DNA from: Fomes fomentarius
Taxonomy: Eukaryota; Basidiomycota; Agaricomycetes; Polyporales; Polyporaceae
Assembly: GCA_022606135.1 (NCBI GenBank)
Contig: JABYQN010000011.1
Span: 1 to 64,000 of the forward strand
DNA length: 64,000 bases
Reading direction: 5' to 3'
Position numbers and translations under genes: made by a program. Under the pieces are notes generated by a model. It saw nothing but the letters and a program-made list of their open reading frames with translations. It ran no database searches and had not been told where the DNA came from. Shown here one piece after another: positions 1-12,900 of this stretch (within the stretch, counting starts at the first letter, position 1; the number at the start of each line of letters is the position of its first letter).

Positions 1-1352
1 AGAAGATGCAAGGGTGGGGCACGCTCCTGTTCGCTACTTCTCACTAGATGTTGATTGGTGAATCTGTCGCAGGATCGGGGGTCTCAACGGATGGTCCTGG
101 ATCGTGCGTATCATCCTGAAGTCGTTTACAGTGTCATACAACTGAATGTCATCTCAACAGTTCCTGCTCGAGGGCTTGCGTACGCGTCCTTGTGTTCTCT
201 CTAGTTGACTTTAGCTAATTTACTCCCTAGTCACGGTGGTGGTCGCATGCATTGCCTATTTCTGCATGTACGACGTAAGTACAAGATTATCAGTTACTAG
301 CGTTCATACTAATGAGTGATCGGCCACTCTAGTACCCCGAGAAAGCCACCTTCCTCACCGACGCCGAACGGACGTGGTTGATCGCCACGATCAAGAGCGA
401 CACGGCAGGGCTATCCAAATCATACAGATCCCAGTTCGTCTGGCAAGCTTTGCGAGACCCGCACTCGTACCTCATGGCTAGCATCTATCTATTGTACGTG
501 CTGCCTGTACCTCATCCATAACATTCGTCCGATCTCAATTCTACGCTACTCAGCATCCTCATCCCATCCTATGCATTCTCACTCTTCCTTCCAACCATCG
601 TCAACGGACTCGGGTTCTCTGCGTCCAGGGCGCAGCTCCTCACAGTGCCACCCTACGCTTTAGGTTGTTTTTTTACCATTCTGGCAGGTGTTCTCTCGGA
701 CAAGGTACGCGCCCGAGGTCCATTCATCGTTATTGGGACGACAGTCGTCGGGTACTCGGTCCTCTTCGCAACCGCCACCCCCGGCGCAGGTTATGTGGGG
801 GTGATGCTCGCAGCCTCCGGGTGCTTCCCATGCGTAGCGTGCACCCTTGCCTGGACAGGAGGGAACTTTGGGGGCGAGGTCAAGCGGGCAGTCGTCATCG
901 CCATGGTCATTGGCATAGGGAATTTGGGAGGGTGAGCAATCTACTTCTCATACTTCTTCTTCGTTTTCATCTTGGACTTGTGCTACAGAATCGCTTCGTC
1001 ATTCATCTACCGGCCACAGGACAGTCCCCGGTACCATCCCGGACACGCGACGGCTGTCTCCTGTCACGCCTTCCTGTGAGTCTGAGCCTTGGTGTGGAAC
1101 TGCAATACGTGCAGCGGACATTGACGGAGTACTGTCTGAAAATAGCATTCTGCTCACTTCGTTCGCGATGTGGGAGTTCTCGCGGCTCAACCGCAATAAT
1201 ATCACTCAGTGCGGGAGGGAGAACATCACCGAGGACAAGGCAGGAGAGTACGTCGACATGGGCGATGCGTCCCCATTGTACAGGTGCATCCCCTTGTTCA
1301 TCACTCGTTCAGAAGACGATGCTCATTGCGAACCTGCAGGTACACAATTTGA
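1..1352 (+). CDS. MFS permease, anion:cation symporter (allantoate permease-like) family, 3' part
   Basis: This is the C-terminal two thirds or so of a plasma-membrane transporter; the 5' end lies outside the window. Spliced by eye, the exons read KMQGIGGLNGWSWI (donor after 13, acceptor at 72), FLLEGLLTVVVACIAYF, then YPEKATFLTDAERTWL, which is the family's central-loop signature. Further membrane segments follow (SILIPSYAFSLFLPTIVNGLGF; the YALGCFFTILAGVLSDK motif; TLAWTGGNFGGEVKRAV), then SSFIYRPQDSPRYHPGHA and the tail MGDASPLYR. A last intron (about 1283-1339) leads to YTI and a stop at 1350-1352, the usual end for this family. ACS members carry organic anions such as nicotinate, allantoate or vitamins; the substrate here cannot be read from sequence. 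The exon around 1075-1170 is the least certain. It lies upstream of the exporter and polyketide synthase on the same strand, so a role in that locus is possible but unproven. Confidence 0.85.
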
Positions 1353-1960
1353 GAGGTATTTCGTATCTTCCCTGTATTACTACTTCGACGATCGACTTTG
1401 AATACGACATGCGGCCTTGACTTCTGCCGGTCGTCGAGATGCAGACCAAGCTGGCGCTTCGCACCCTGCGGGATGCCGTAGTGACCTACTCCATCGAGGT
1501 GGCAAGAAGTCCACGCACGCTTCTCGCCGCCATGTCTCCGGACATACTGGAAGGTATGGAGATGGTGCAAAGCTTTGCGACGTGATGGAAATTTTCGTCG
1601 ACGCCATGACGCTACAGAGTCGGAATCTTGCACCAACTTCGCGCGCCTAGGACTAAGGATAATACCCCCGAGAGCGGCTACGCTTGACAGCCGTGGAAGC
1701 ACGAGAGCTTGCATAGAGTACCAGGCTACCAGCGGTTCAATAGTGCAAGTCCGAGATTCTGTCGCGATCTTTTCCCCCTCCCATCAACCGTCTGATCGCA
1801 GCTGAGGATGTCCGTCCGAGTTCGGAGTGTAAACTGCAGGGCAAGAAGCAGTACAGGACATGAGGTATCCGGTCTTGTATGTATCACTGAGACTCAGCAC
1901 TCCACACCCAGTTGGTGACTATGGTCGCCGGAAATGTGAGCCCTTCTGTAGTAGGTACAG

Positions 1961-2001
1961 TATCCGGTCAGCATCCGGTCAGCATCTGGTCAGCATCCGG
2001 T
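1961..2001. repeat. 11-bp tandem repeat, unit CAGCATCCGGT
   Basis: Three full adjacent units (1969-1979, 1980-1990 with one mismatch, 1991-2001) are preceded by a partial unit at 1961-1968. It lies in DNA without a recognised gene. Confidence 0.85.
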
Positions 2002-5000
2002 CGCAACGATGCATGCAAGCGTGCATGAGGAGATGTTGCATGGGCGCGTCGGCGGTGTCAGACTCACCATCATGTACATGAACGTGCGTCGGCAAGTCCG
2101 TCTCCAACTTGGAGTCGGACGCGCATGTCGCATGCCAGCCTGAGACGACAGCAAAGCCTCTCGAGGTTTCCGCACCCCTCCCCCCATTCCCCGCCCCAGT
2201 TCCGCCGCCATGCAGTGGTCAGAAACCTCACCTCGTTATGGCGCTGACTAGCATGCGTGCGCTGCGAACCGTCAGCCCCGCCGCAGCGAACGGATCCCGC
2301 GATGCTTGCAAGGGCGTTGTGGACACATGTTGATGGTGGATGGTATTGGCGCTATGCCATATCAGGCAGCAGCGGGGCTGGAGTCCGCCGTTCTGGGATC
2401 ATCATGAGATCGCCGATACGCACGATAAGAGATGTACGGTAGGAGAGGAGTGCGGATAGGAGCTGTTAGCCACTGGATAGGGCGGCACCAGCAGAGCGCC
2501 ATGGATGAAGGAGACGAGGGCCGGGCGGGCTATGGCCATGGGATGGCTGGACGTCTGAATGTCACGCCAATAGTCGGCATTATCTTCTTGAGCCTACGCA
2601 AGTCTGTCACGTACCAATTGGACGCACCTACTGCCGTAGAATGTCTTCAGTCAAGGCTGTCAACTGGCAGAGGTGTACATCTTCAGGAGAGGATGCACTT
2701 ATCGCTGTCACGATGCCAGTGGGAGGACGTAGTAACCTGTGAGCCTAGACGAGAGAATGTGCGCATAGATGGTAGAAGCAAAGACGCACTGCAGTCGTAT
2801 ATGATCCGGGGACGGAGTGTGAGCAAACCATGACCACCATGCTGGAGAAAGAGGCGGGGTCGATGGAGCCCTCAGACCTCAGGCACCGATATATTTTCCC
2901 GGCTCGTCTTAAGCCCGCTGGGTCGTGTCGTGTGCAGGGGCAGAGGGGGTAAGAACTTTACCATGGTCGCGATCTGGACCTGCACCGCCAACATGAAGAA
3001 TGGAGTGCGACAGCAGGAATGTAATGTCAGGGCAAGAGGTCTGACACCATCCACCCCCACAAACTATCGCCCATATATCTGAAGTCAATGAGACGGGAGA
3101 TCATACGGCCCACGCACACTGTGTAGCCTTGTGTAGGTGCTTGTGTGCCTGAGAGTCCGATGGCTCGTGGGTGTCGCGGGAGAGAAGGATCGGCGGTCGT
3201 TCTAGGTCGCGAGTGGCCGCAGTGGCATGCGGACTCGGACATGCAGAGATTGCCTTCGGTGCAGTACGTGTCCGCTGGCCCGAGAAGGTGGGTATGCGAA
3301 GCTCAGCGCAAGTAGTCGCGAGAGTCAAGAGGTGTGAATTGGGAATCATGATTTCCGCCATGAGGCCTGTCGTGCGCGCCGTGGGGTCATGCAGGCACCG
3401 TTTGTCTGGGACCACACGAGTGCATGACAGGAAGATGGCAGAAGGGCCGGCGGCGAGGGTTGAGAACGCAAGATTTGAGGTCCGAGATTCGAGGGGCATG
3501 GATACGGCGTACACGACACGGGTGACTCCAGGCAGAGGAGATGAGCGTGTACTTCGGTACCGCAATTTGAAAGATAGGTAGGCGTGGATCTGAGCCCCTG
3601 CCGGGATGCCACGAAGTGCTTGCGATTGCAGGTCCACAGGCGGTCCCGGCCACCAAGCAAAATCCCGAGGACTGTGAAGCGACAGAACCAATGGCAGGTA
3701 GCGCTCCGAGCCCAACGGGCCAAACAAACTTTGAGAACGAGGTACTTTCCGGGTTAACGGCACGCTGTGAATATTGTCAGTGTTTGTCAATAGTCGGGCC
3801 ATTCGGTTGAGTCTAGTAACGTTTAGTAGGGTGTGCCAGAGTCGCCGCGGACGTTTTGAACGTTGAACGTTCAGCATCAAGATGAGGACACTTGAGCCAA
3901 ACTGAGAGCAGAATTATGGATAGCTGTAGCACTAAGCAGCTCAACACAAGCAGTCGACACGAACGAGTTAGTTGATACAAGGTTAATAATCCAACGAAGT
4001 TCGCGTTCTCAAAACAAGCGCCCTGACAGTCGGAAGAAACCGGTCCGATCTGGCCGAGGGAATGTACGTACGACTCAACATCGTCCTCCTCAGTCTAAGT
4101 CTGCGCTTCTGCTATGTTTTACGCTGTCTCTGGACACTTAGTTCATGTCACGCGTCACTCGGGGGTCTTGAAGGTGAATAAGATCTGCTAGCGCTGTTGT
4201 GTCACTGCGAATCTACGGACTTGGGGCAACTCACCAAATCGCGGGCGTGGACTCGGACGCTGGCTGGATTTCAGAAAGAGCTTAGAGCTGGTTATGTTAG
4301 GCATCGGTGAGGGCTCGATATGCCACAGGTGAGTACTCCAAATTGGGTGTCGAAGGACAAGCTGCTGGGTGGACTCGACTGGGAACTATGAGCTTGGTCT
4401 GTTCTGTGCATCCAAACGCGCTGTGTCTATAGTATTCATTCGCCTTGTGCCCCGTTCTCTGCATCGGAAGTCTCTGTCTCAACGGTAGGTGTGGAAGATA
4501 GGGAATGCTGCTCGTGGGTCTTGCGCACATCCGTTCTTTGCAGATCCGGTTTTTCATGCTCCAACTCATCCACCCACGTTTGCTGCTCTTTCCTCGTTGC
4601 CGTCGTTCTGCTCCCTCGCCGTCTCCGTGTAAGATCGATATCTGACTCTCCTCCCCTTATCAAACTAGGCTAGATGACACTCAAACGGTTTAAACCTCGA
4701 CCGTACAGTGTCATGTGTCCAAGAGCGATACGATGATCTCGTTCTCCGTCCTCCTCGCACTTGCACTCGCAAATCGGGACTGAATGTGAACTGCCGAGGA
4801 CGGCTTGTCCATTCGGCGTTCGCACGCAACGCGAAGCTTCCCAGCTGCATTACGCACAGATTTTGCGCGAGGAGTCAGGACAACGTGGTCGGAGCTGAAC
4901 GAGCTCTCCGGACTCCTCGTCTCCGCACTTGCCCAGGGATAGATCTAAACATCGAACGAGGTGACCTTCGTCTTTCCCATCTCGCACCTCTCCGCTCCGC

Positions 5001-5440
5001 GTAAGCACAATCATATTCTCGCCTTCTCGTTGACGTGCTTGTCCATACGCTTCTCTGCCTTGGCTTTTGTCTCTCCCAGCCACGATCCGTGCGTGTCCAA
5101 TTGTCGGAGTCTGAGATCACCATCATCCATGTGTTACGTCCAGTCAAGGATGGCATGGCGAAATTGTTTCCATGTATGCGCTTATTGTACACACGTTGTG
5201 CGCCCAACGCCCCGCAGCACGAGGTCGAGGTGCGGTCCGCCGCCCTTCCCACCGCAGCCTGTCGTGACATGAGTGCTCTCCGCTGAACTTTGAAGCCCTG
5301 ACCACTTCGGAATGCACAGTTGTAGCTCAGCCATGACACCTCAGCCTTGCCACGCGCCTTCTGTCATTCGGGTGTGCATCCCGTGGTCATTCAGATCCTC
5401 TTGTCGTCGGGGTCACATCTAGGTCTATCGGGGTGAGACG

Positions 5441-5515
5441 CTGTCACTGTCACTGTCACTGTCACTGTCACTACTGTGCTGACGATTCGCGACATCTCCG
5501 ACAGAGACAGTGACA
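5441..5515. repeat. CTGTCA hexanucleotide repeat with inverted counterpart
   Basis: Five full CTGTCA units run from 5441 to 5472. At 5505-5515 lies GACAGTGACAG, the reverse complement of part of the array, so the stretch can fold into a hairpin with a loop of roughly 30-60 nt. No neighbouring gene explains it. Confidence 0.85.
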
Positions 5516-7484
5516 GTGTCGATCTCCGCTTCAAGTACGAGGTATGAGGTTTACGGCATGATCATGTCTCAGTACCGCTCGAAAACGTTCACCGGTACCT
5601 GGTGGCTGCGGCAGTCTCACTCTTGCCCCGCAACCTTTGCCCCCCCGCATAGCCTCGGTTGAAATGCGGGGTCAAGCTCAAGCCACTCAGGCAGAGGTAG
5701 TGGTCCGATGTCGGACAACGGCGACGGAGCGGCGTACCTAGCGGTTTCGGGTTCGTCGAATATGAATACGGACTTGCCCGACCCTGCTCTGTCGGTAGGC
5801 ACATGGCCATCGCAGGCACACTACCATGACTCACACCGACGAACGCACCGTCAGCGTTCGGGTTCCGGTTCGAGTGCGAACTTCGAATCCTCTATTTCAA
5901 CGTAGCGCTCCGTTTCTCTGTAGGCAGAGGAACAAGGCGACGCCATGGGTGGACACGTACGCCCCGTGGGCGATGGGCCATATGGGGATCCGAGTTCTCC
6001 CAGTCAGTGAAGAGGCGCTGCCGTCCATTTCACTCTATACTTACCCCGAGACTCCGCGGGATGGAGTGGGTATGTCGCGTAATTTGACATGGCGGAATAG
6101 GCATATGGCCTTTGGGCTCCGCAGCCTGGCTGTCAGAGCATCACTTACGGTTGCAGACTCGCAATTGAGTCGGTGAGCTCCGAGTTGTGTCGTTGGTCTG
6201 GGCTCGCCCGGCTCTCGCCATTTCTCGTCATATTCGCGTATGTCGTCTGGCGCAGGCACCTTGAGTGATGCGCTCAGTGCGCGGTGTCTTCCATTCTCAA
6301 CGGGTATGTAACGAGTAAAGCGAGACGAACACGCGGAGGCGGTCGTCCAGACGCGGTCTGCATGCCGTATACAATAGAGAGGAGCTCATGACGGGAATCA
6401 CCCGGAGCTCCCAGCTGTCTCAACAGGAATATCTGTCGTAAAACGGCGTTGATTCGCCAGCGGAGGCGCAGGCGGAGGCGCGTCGAATCGGATTCGAGCG
6501 AGTCGGAGATCACGACACCGCGCCTGGTGTTTCGCGCCTTGCGTTCCCAGACTTTCCCGCGCCCGGCTGCAGTTTAACAGTCGATCGTCGTGCATCCGCA
6601 AGTTACGTACGTGACTGACTTGCGATTGTGGGCCTGTGACATGGCGACGTTGTGACAAATGATGAGGGCGAGGGCGAAGGCGAAGGCGGGGTGGTTGTAC
6701 GAGCTGTTGCAAATCTTCCGGAGCTGTCAGTGTCAAACAGCAGCAGATGCATCAATCGCTGATGATATGTCTAGAACGTGGACGGTCGGAAGATGAACCC
6801 GGGCGGGACAAGGCAATAGTGAACCATTTGCTATTCTCGCCCGTTCCGGACCCGCGCTTACCCTTGCGCAGGATTTCGCGCATGTGGTCCCGCTAGTCCT
6901 CCGCCGACCATGCCCCATGCCCTTCATTCATGCTGAGCGGGGCGGCGTGGCGATCCGAGTCTCGCGTCCATTCACCCACTCGGACCATTTTGGCATTCAG
7001 CCTATCGCCAATCAGGTCGCCTGGACCCTGCCCGTGTCAGTGCATGCGCCCTCGGAGCTGTTATGTATACTGAAATTCTTTTCCTGATACAGGATCCATA
7101 TCCAGGTCCTTCTCCCGGGCTCCCGCACTCGGTGTTATGCTCATTCAATGTCAGGCGACGTCCGTTGCTGTGATTCCGCGCTGCCGTGCGCGGTACGTGA
7201 AGATGGGAGTATGCAGTCCCGAGCGACAACTCTGGCCTAAGGGCTGACTCACAGTTCACGTACGGCTGGGGTAAAGAGTGCATATACCCGGAAGCACGCT
7301 CCTGTGTATCGTTCGCCTCCCGCTCCTTCCCTCGTGCACTCGATCGCTCCCTCGATCCCGCATCTGCTTCCGGGACACCAGACTTCCTTCCTTCATCGCC
7401 CCCTCCTTCCTTCCTCGCCCAGAAGCGAGAGAGAAGACGAGGAGAGAGAAGTGTCTGAGAACGCCTGTCACTCCGACTGCGACG

Positions 7485-9933
7485 ATGCCATCGGTTCTGC
7501 ATGAGACCCTCTTCGTGCTCTCCGTATGTGGTGTGACCATCCTCAATGTACGTCTTTCCTGCTCCACCAATTCATTCCGTGTCTTCTCTTTCTCGTGCTT
7601 GTGACACTGGCGTCCTGGTTCGCTGCTAACATTTCGCCCTTCGTCCCTTACTGCGCCCGTCGCATGTGCCGGTATTCCAGATCTTCGTGAATGGTGCCCT
7701 CATTATTGCCCTCCCGACACTTGGTAAAGCGCTGGACTTTACAGAGGCTGAGCTCCAGTGGCCGCTCAACGTCTATGCGTACGTCTTCTCATCCGCGTGT
7801 CACGCTCGACGGCTGACGAAAGGGTCCGTATGCAGATTGTCGTATGGGAGTTTGCTGCTGCTCTTTGGGCGCGTGGCGGACGTAGTTGGGAGCAAGCGCA
7901 TGTTTCTCTTTGGCACCGGCTTCTTCGCCATTTGGTACGTTCGTGAACGTTCGAAGCGCTATCCTACCGTGTCTGTGCTACGGCATGGAGACGTACGCTC
8001 GGCCCCAGGACGCCGTCCCGCATTCCGACTCTATTCCTCCTTTCTTTCATCTCCATTTTCCCATCTTAGAGCGCGGACTGACACCGACCTTATTCTCTTC
8101 TTCTGGCGCACAGGAGCATCGCCACCGGAATTGCCCCAAACAAGGTTTCGCTCATCGTCTTTGTGGCACTCACTGGCGTCGGCGCTGCCGCAAACACTCC
8201 CACAGGCAAGTCTCTCTCTCTCTCTCTGAACCCCCGCCCCGAATGCACCCGCTGCCTGCACCCGCGCGCCCAACTGTTTGCACCCGCACACTGTGAATTG
8301 ATTGGCCTTGACGCTCACTCGCGTTTGCGTTGACTCCAGGCATAGGCATTTTCTCGAACCACTTTGAGCCAGGGCCTACCAAGAACCGCGCGATCGCTGC
8401 CCTCGGCGCTGGTTCGGCCATAGGCTACATCGTCGGTCTCGTCGGAGGTGCGTCTCACCTTCTCTCGCCGCCGCCACTTGCGTTCTCAATACACCCGCAC
8501 GTTCACTCCATACCCATGTTGCAATCGTCGTACACGTTCCTCGCTCGATGGGCGTTCCGACCTCAGGTGGCTTCCTTTGTCAGACCCAGGCGCTCTGGCG
8601 GGTCATCTTCTACATCCAGGGCGCTCTCGCCGCCGTCTTCTTCGTAATGGGCGTCATCACCATCCCGCCCGACGGCGAGCGCGCCCGCTACAAGAAGGGC
8701 ATCGACTGGATCGGCGCCATCCTCAGCGTCGCTGGCGTCGGCCTCCTCACTTTCGTCCTCTCGTATGTCCTTCCCCACTCTTCTTCTCCGTTCACTCACT
8801 GACCGATTAATTGTCTGCGCACAGGGAGTCGTCCGCGGTGCCAAAAGGATGGAAAACACCCTGGGTGCCCGCCCTCCTCGTCGTGTCGCTCGTCATCATC
8901 GGCCTCTTCGTCGCATGGGAGTCGTACCGTGAGCGACGGGACATGTCCGTCATCATGCCCGTCAGTCTCTGGACAAAGCCCGGTAAGAAGATGAGCCCAA
9001 TGATCGGTGTCGTCTTCCTCTCCTGGTGCGTTCTTGCCTGCCTTTTGTCTCCATACAACTCAAGCCAATGTCTGACGTTCGGCGACGCAGGGCGAGCTAC
9101 AACGCTCTCAGCTACTTCGTCACGCTCTTCTTCCAACAAATCCGGGGGATGACCCCGTGCACACCTCGCTCGAGACTCTCCCCTTCGCGATCATGTCTGG
9201 GGTCGCCTCCGTCGGGGCAGGCTTCCTCGTTGCGCGCATGCGCGGCATTCTCCTCATCGGCATCGGGCACATCGGCACCCTCGCCGCACCCCTCATCTTC
9301 GCGCTCATCGACATCCACTCCAGCTATTGGGCGATGGCCTTCCCGATCATGCTCACCATCGCATGGACCGACATCGCGTACACAGTCGGGAACCTGCACG
9401 TCTCTATCGTCTTCGACGCTGACTCTCAAGCTCTTGCTGGCTCCATCTTCAACGTCGCCACGCGCCTCGGCACGTCCATCTCCCTCGCGCTCTCCTCATC
9501 CGTCGCTACCGCCGTCTCGAACGGGTACGCCGCGAAGCACCCGGAGCTGGGGTACGTCGTCGGCGCAGGGAACAACGCTGAGACCCCAGGCGGGAAGGAG
9601 GTGCTCATGGTCGGCTTCAGGGCCGCGGGGTGGGTCAGCTTCGCGTTCGCCGCTGCGAGTCTGCTCGTGTGCGTGTTCGGGCTGCGCGGGATCGGGGTCG
9701 TCGGGCAGAAATTCCACGCAGAGGGCCCCGGGGAGGCCGCCCTGTCCGCAGACACGCTCCAGGGTGTTGTGGTGGGCAAGGAGGATAAGGTGGCGGGGGA
9801 TGTGGAGAAGTCGAGCGCAGGCGGGGAGAGCGCGCTGCCGTCGCTGGGGCCGACACCGGACCAGTCGCAGTTGAACGTCGCTGTCACGGCGAATGCGACT
9901 GTTGTGCAGGCGGCGGTGAACGTCGCGGCTTGA
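7485..9933 (+). CDS. DHA2-type MFS drug:H+ antiporter; apparent 1-nt frameshift near 9156
   Basis: This is a 14-helix-type exporter of small molecules, expected in the plasma membrane. Exons spliced by eye begin MPSVLHETLFVLSVCGVTILN. They continue through IFVNGALIIALPTLGKAL, SYGSLLLLFGRVADVVGSKR (the loop 2-3 MFS motif), TGIAPNKVSLIVFVALTG, GIGIFSNHFEPGPTKNRA, GAGSAIGYIVGLVGGGF (motif C-like), and LWRVIFYIQGALAAVFFVMG. The last exon (9091-9933) carries TSLETLPFAIMSGVASVG and the terminal helices, with a hydrophilic tail. The intron at 8207-8339 has a GC donor (GCAAGT) instead of GT. In the last exon the frame reading up to GMTP (9152-9156) must shift by one base to continue as HTSLETLPF; one base appears to be missing after CCCC at 9153-9156. 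It is co-oriented with the polyketide synthase 3.9 kb downstream, consistent with product export or self-protection, which is inference. Confidence 0.85.
9153..9157 (+). other. Apparent single-base deletion in the DHA2 exporter
   Basis: The upstream frame (A-S-Y-N-A-L-S-Y-F-V-T-L) and the downstream frame (T-S-L-E-T-L-P-F) are both conserved for the family and abut in different phases at a run of four C. No GT..AG intron fits between them. It could be an assembly error or a true lesion. Confidence 0.7.
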
Positions 9934-12900
9934 GCCTCTCCACTGCGCCCTTGGAACCGGTTTTTTTTTTTTTTCCTTCGGGTTTCTCGACCTGAGCGCG
10001 TCACTTTCCTTCGTGCGTGCAGGTCATAGATGGCTCCGACCTCGTCAACCGGTATAGAACCTGGAGCGCGGATCGTAGAGTCTGCGCGTCGTAAATATTG
10101 TCTATCTTATGTAGAGTAGAACTCATGCGAAAAGGTATGATAGTGGCCGATAGTATATATGTGCGTGTACCGGTACATCCAGCGTGGAATTGTGTTTCTC
10201 AGATGTATGTTTTCGTGTTCTCGTACTCTCGTATCTCCGTACTCTCCCATACACACCGTACCGTAGTACATACACACATAGATGTCTTGTTGCTGTACTT
10301 CTTGCATACAAAACTCGTTTCTCTTCGTTTAACTTCCACTTTGGGTGGGGGAGGGTTGACAAAGGATGTATGTGGTGTGTGCATTCAAGAATCGGTGTCA
10401 GGGGTCGATGTACCTGAGACGGTGCTGAGACGATGCTTCAAGAGCAGTAGGACCAGAACATGCAAAATACTGTTGACTTGTCTTGCAAGTACTGGTGCCG
10501 GTGCGTACTGGATCCGGAAGGTCTCTGCGGGACCAGAAATTTTCATAACAATACCGAGATGTCGAGCGCGTTGGTGAGAGTACTCGATTGGTGATTACGG
10601 ACGGATGTCTTTGCGTAAACGCGACAAAATGACGCAGCCTGCATGAACCATGATGAGAGAATCTTGCAGCTTGATTTGCAGTTCGCAGTGCGCGCAGGCG
10701 TGACTGATTGAGTCATTCTGAATGGAGAGCAACGAGCTCGAATATCCCCATAAAGCATAGTCTCTCTAGCTGCTCATCGCAGACGTGAACAACTCACGAG
10801 TGACATGGGATCCCCTTGGCATGGTCAAACTTGAATGCATAGACTAGTACTTGTACTTTGTGCAACTCGCCAACATCGCTCAGGTTGTACCTCCGAGCCG
10901 GGCGGGGTGTGTACAACCTATCCTAGGATGCGCGGGCACGAAGGGAAGATGCACGCAGACTCCAGAGTGTCGCAGATCGATGCCCCAGTCCCGCTGTGCC
11001 GCGCACGAACGCACAACTCCCAGGCCGCGCCCTGCCCAGCCATGCTCCAGCTTGGTGGTGCTCCGATTGCGATTGCGGTGGCTGTACAAGATGTGCTTCC
11101 TAATTCTGATACCCGCTCAGTGCGGAGAGAGGAGCGCTGTTGTCCTGCAAACGCGAAGTGAATGGCGTGCGTGCGAAGTGATGAGCGGGATGGAGATAAA
11201 GTGGGCGCGAATGCCAGTGGAGAGACGCCATCGGCGCTCAGCAACTTGAAATTTGGACGGAGTGTCAGTTGCTTCGGGGATGAGCATGAGAGTCTTAGGC
11301 GAGTGCGGGTACATGAGTATGATGAGTACGTACTGAGTAAGGAGGTGGGCACGAAGACCCTGGAAGATGGTGTGTTCCGATGCCAGCACTGCTTGATTAC
11401 GGCAACGTCTTGTGCTGCTAGAACGGGTGTGTTTAAGCTCCGTGGATGCGTTAGCTGCGCCCATTGTCAATCAGGACCAATCAATATGATAGACCTAGCT
11501 GTGACACAGACACGCGGTGTCTACGGGAATACGAGTACCGCCCAAGGTATGCATCTAATCCGAATGTATTGATCTGATTGAAAGAGGGGGACCCGGCGAG
11601 AGTTCCCACTGCGCGCTCGAGAGCGGCGAAGGACGGAAGTATTTTAATAAAATGGCACGTATGTTGACCCAGAGTCCAAAAATAGTGATCGATTGTTTCG
11701 TTGCACGACGGCGACGAGCACTGGGATGGACGCACATCAGACGCAGCGCAGTAAGAATTAGTTCCATCCGAGGTAGGTTAACGACGTCTGACATCCTTCG
11801 GCCGCGCGAGTTCCCGTCATGAGTATGAGTCCATATGGGATAAGGCAAAAATACGAGACGCATGGTTGACAGCGTACGTGTCGCAATTTTCCTGTCGGAG
11901 TTGTCAGTGCGCTTCTGGCGTTGACCGGTACTGAGCAGAACTCTGGAAGGAAGGAGACTAACGCTGGTACATGACAAAATCTAGAATCGAAAAAGCACGC
12001 AAGACGGTTTGAGAAGAGCGCCAACTAACGCTCGGGTTACATCTATTGTAGCATGTTCATGTAACAGACGGTCTCGGCGGCGGCGGACGCATGCTCCGCA
12101 TTTCGAAGCGGGGCATATTTTCATTGAACGTGCCGAGCAGAACAGGTCGCAAATCTTAGACCTTTCGCGATCCGAACAGTTGTTTCATTATCCGAGGTAA
12201 TTCTCTGGTCGGGTAGTGAGCCTTTCGTGGTGTGGTGTACATCTCTGACACGGTTATTTTCGATCTTGTACGCGGTTGTACGATGGAATGCGAGCTAGGA
12301 CTCAACCCCAAGTGAGGACGTACCCTCGATGCCGTTGTCTTTCGAGTTCATGATCGGACGTAAGTCGGTAAGGCTACACACGCTTCCCTAACCTGGACAA
12401 CATTTGCACTCCTATGAATAGAGTATGGGTTGTCTGCATATTCAGGTCTTTTCAAAAACTTGACACGTAGTGCCACAATAGCCGTGTGCCTCCACTTGGC
12501 TGACTGAAGGGCCGAGGATGATGTCTAGTCTGAAAATGACAGTACTTACCCTCTATTCCCAAGCGCGTTAAAGAAAGGTGATGGCGCCGTTTTGACAGCT
12601 TCCGTCGTCGCGAGGATCCATTCAAGAGGGCTACCGCCTGTCTCATAAGCTTCAGTCTCCGCCGAGGTTTGGACGTTGTGGAGATTGGGAGGCGCGAGTG
12701 GAATCAGTGACCGTGCCCTTGTGTTCTCCAGTTCTCCGGCGTGATCGGGATCTTTGAGGCGCTCACATGTGGCGTGCTCTCTTGTGCACCTTCTGCGTCC
12801 TTCACCTTCGCGTTGGAGCTGAGCAGTGACCAAATGGCGCAAAGGTCGTCAACTGGTTCACTCGAGTGCGCAATCACGAATAGATCTGTTCGCACTGTTC

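Larger units (their letters stand above)
1353..7484. other. 6.1 kb stretch with no supportable gene
   Basis: I see no conserved domain or spliceable gene on either strand. The longest open frame is 259 codons on the minus strand (3101-3880). Its conceptual product has a skewed, non-domain composition and no motif I know, so it is not called as a gene. The stretch contains an 11-bp tandem repeat (1961-2001), a TGTCAC-type microsatellite with an inverted partner (5441-5515), and G+A-rich minisatellite-like patches near 6460-6490 and 6660-6695. It may be decayed transposon or promoter DNA; nothing shows which. Confidence 0.5.

Noticed and set aside
3101..3880. 259-codon open frame on the minus strand as a gene
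   Set aside because: Composition is rich in Arg, Ser, Thr and Pro without any domain, signal peptide or homology I can name. Long chance frames are common in this GC-rich DNA. Kept only as part of the gene-poor stretch.
8563..8859. Acidic minus-strand frame opposite the DHA2 exporter
   Set aside because: It is the complement of a membrane-protein exon; antisense of hydrophobic codons gives such acidic runs.
9026..9874. Ser/Arg-rich 282-codon frame covering the last exporter exon
   Set aside because: Only its segment up to GMTP belongs to the exporter. Beyond that the other frame encodes the conserved transmembrane helices, so this frame is not an independent gene.
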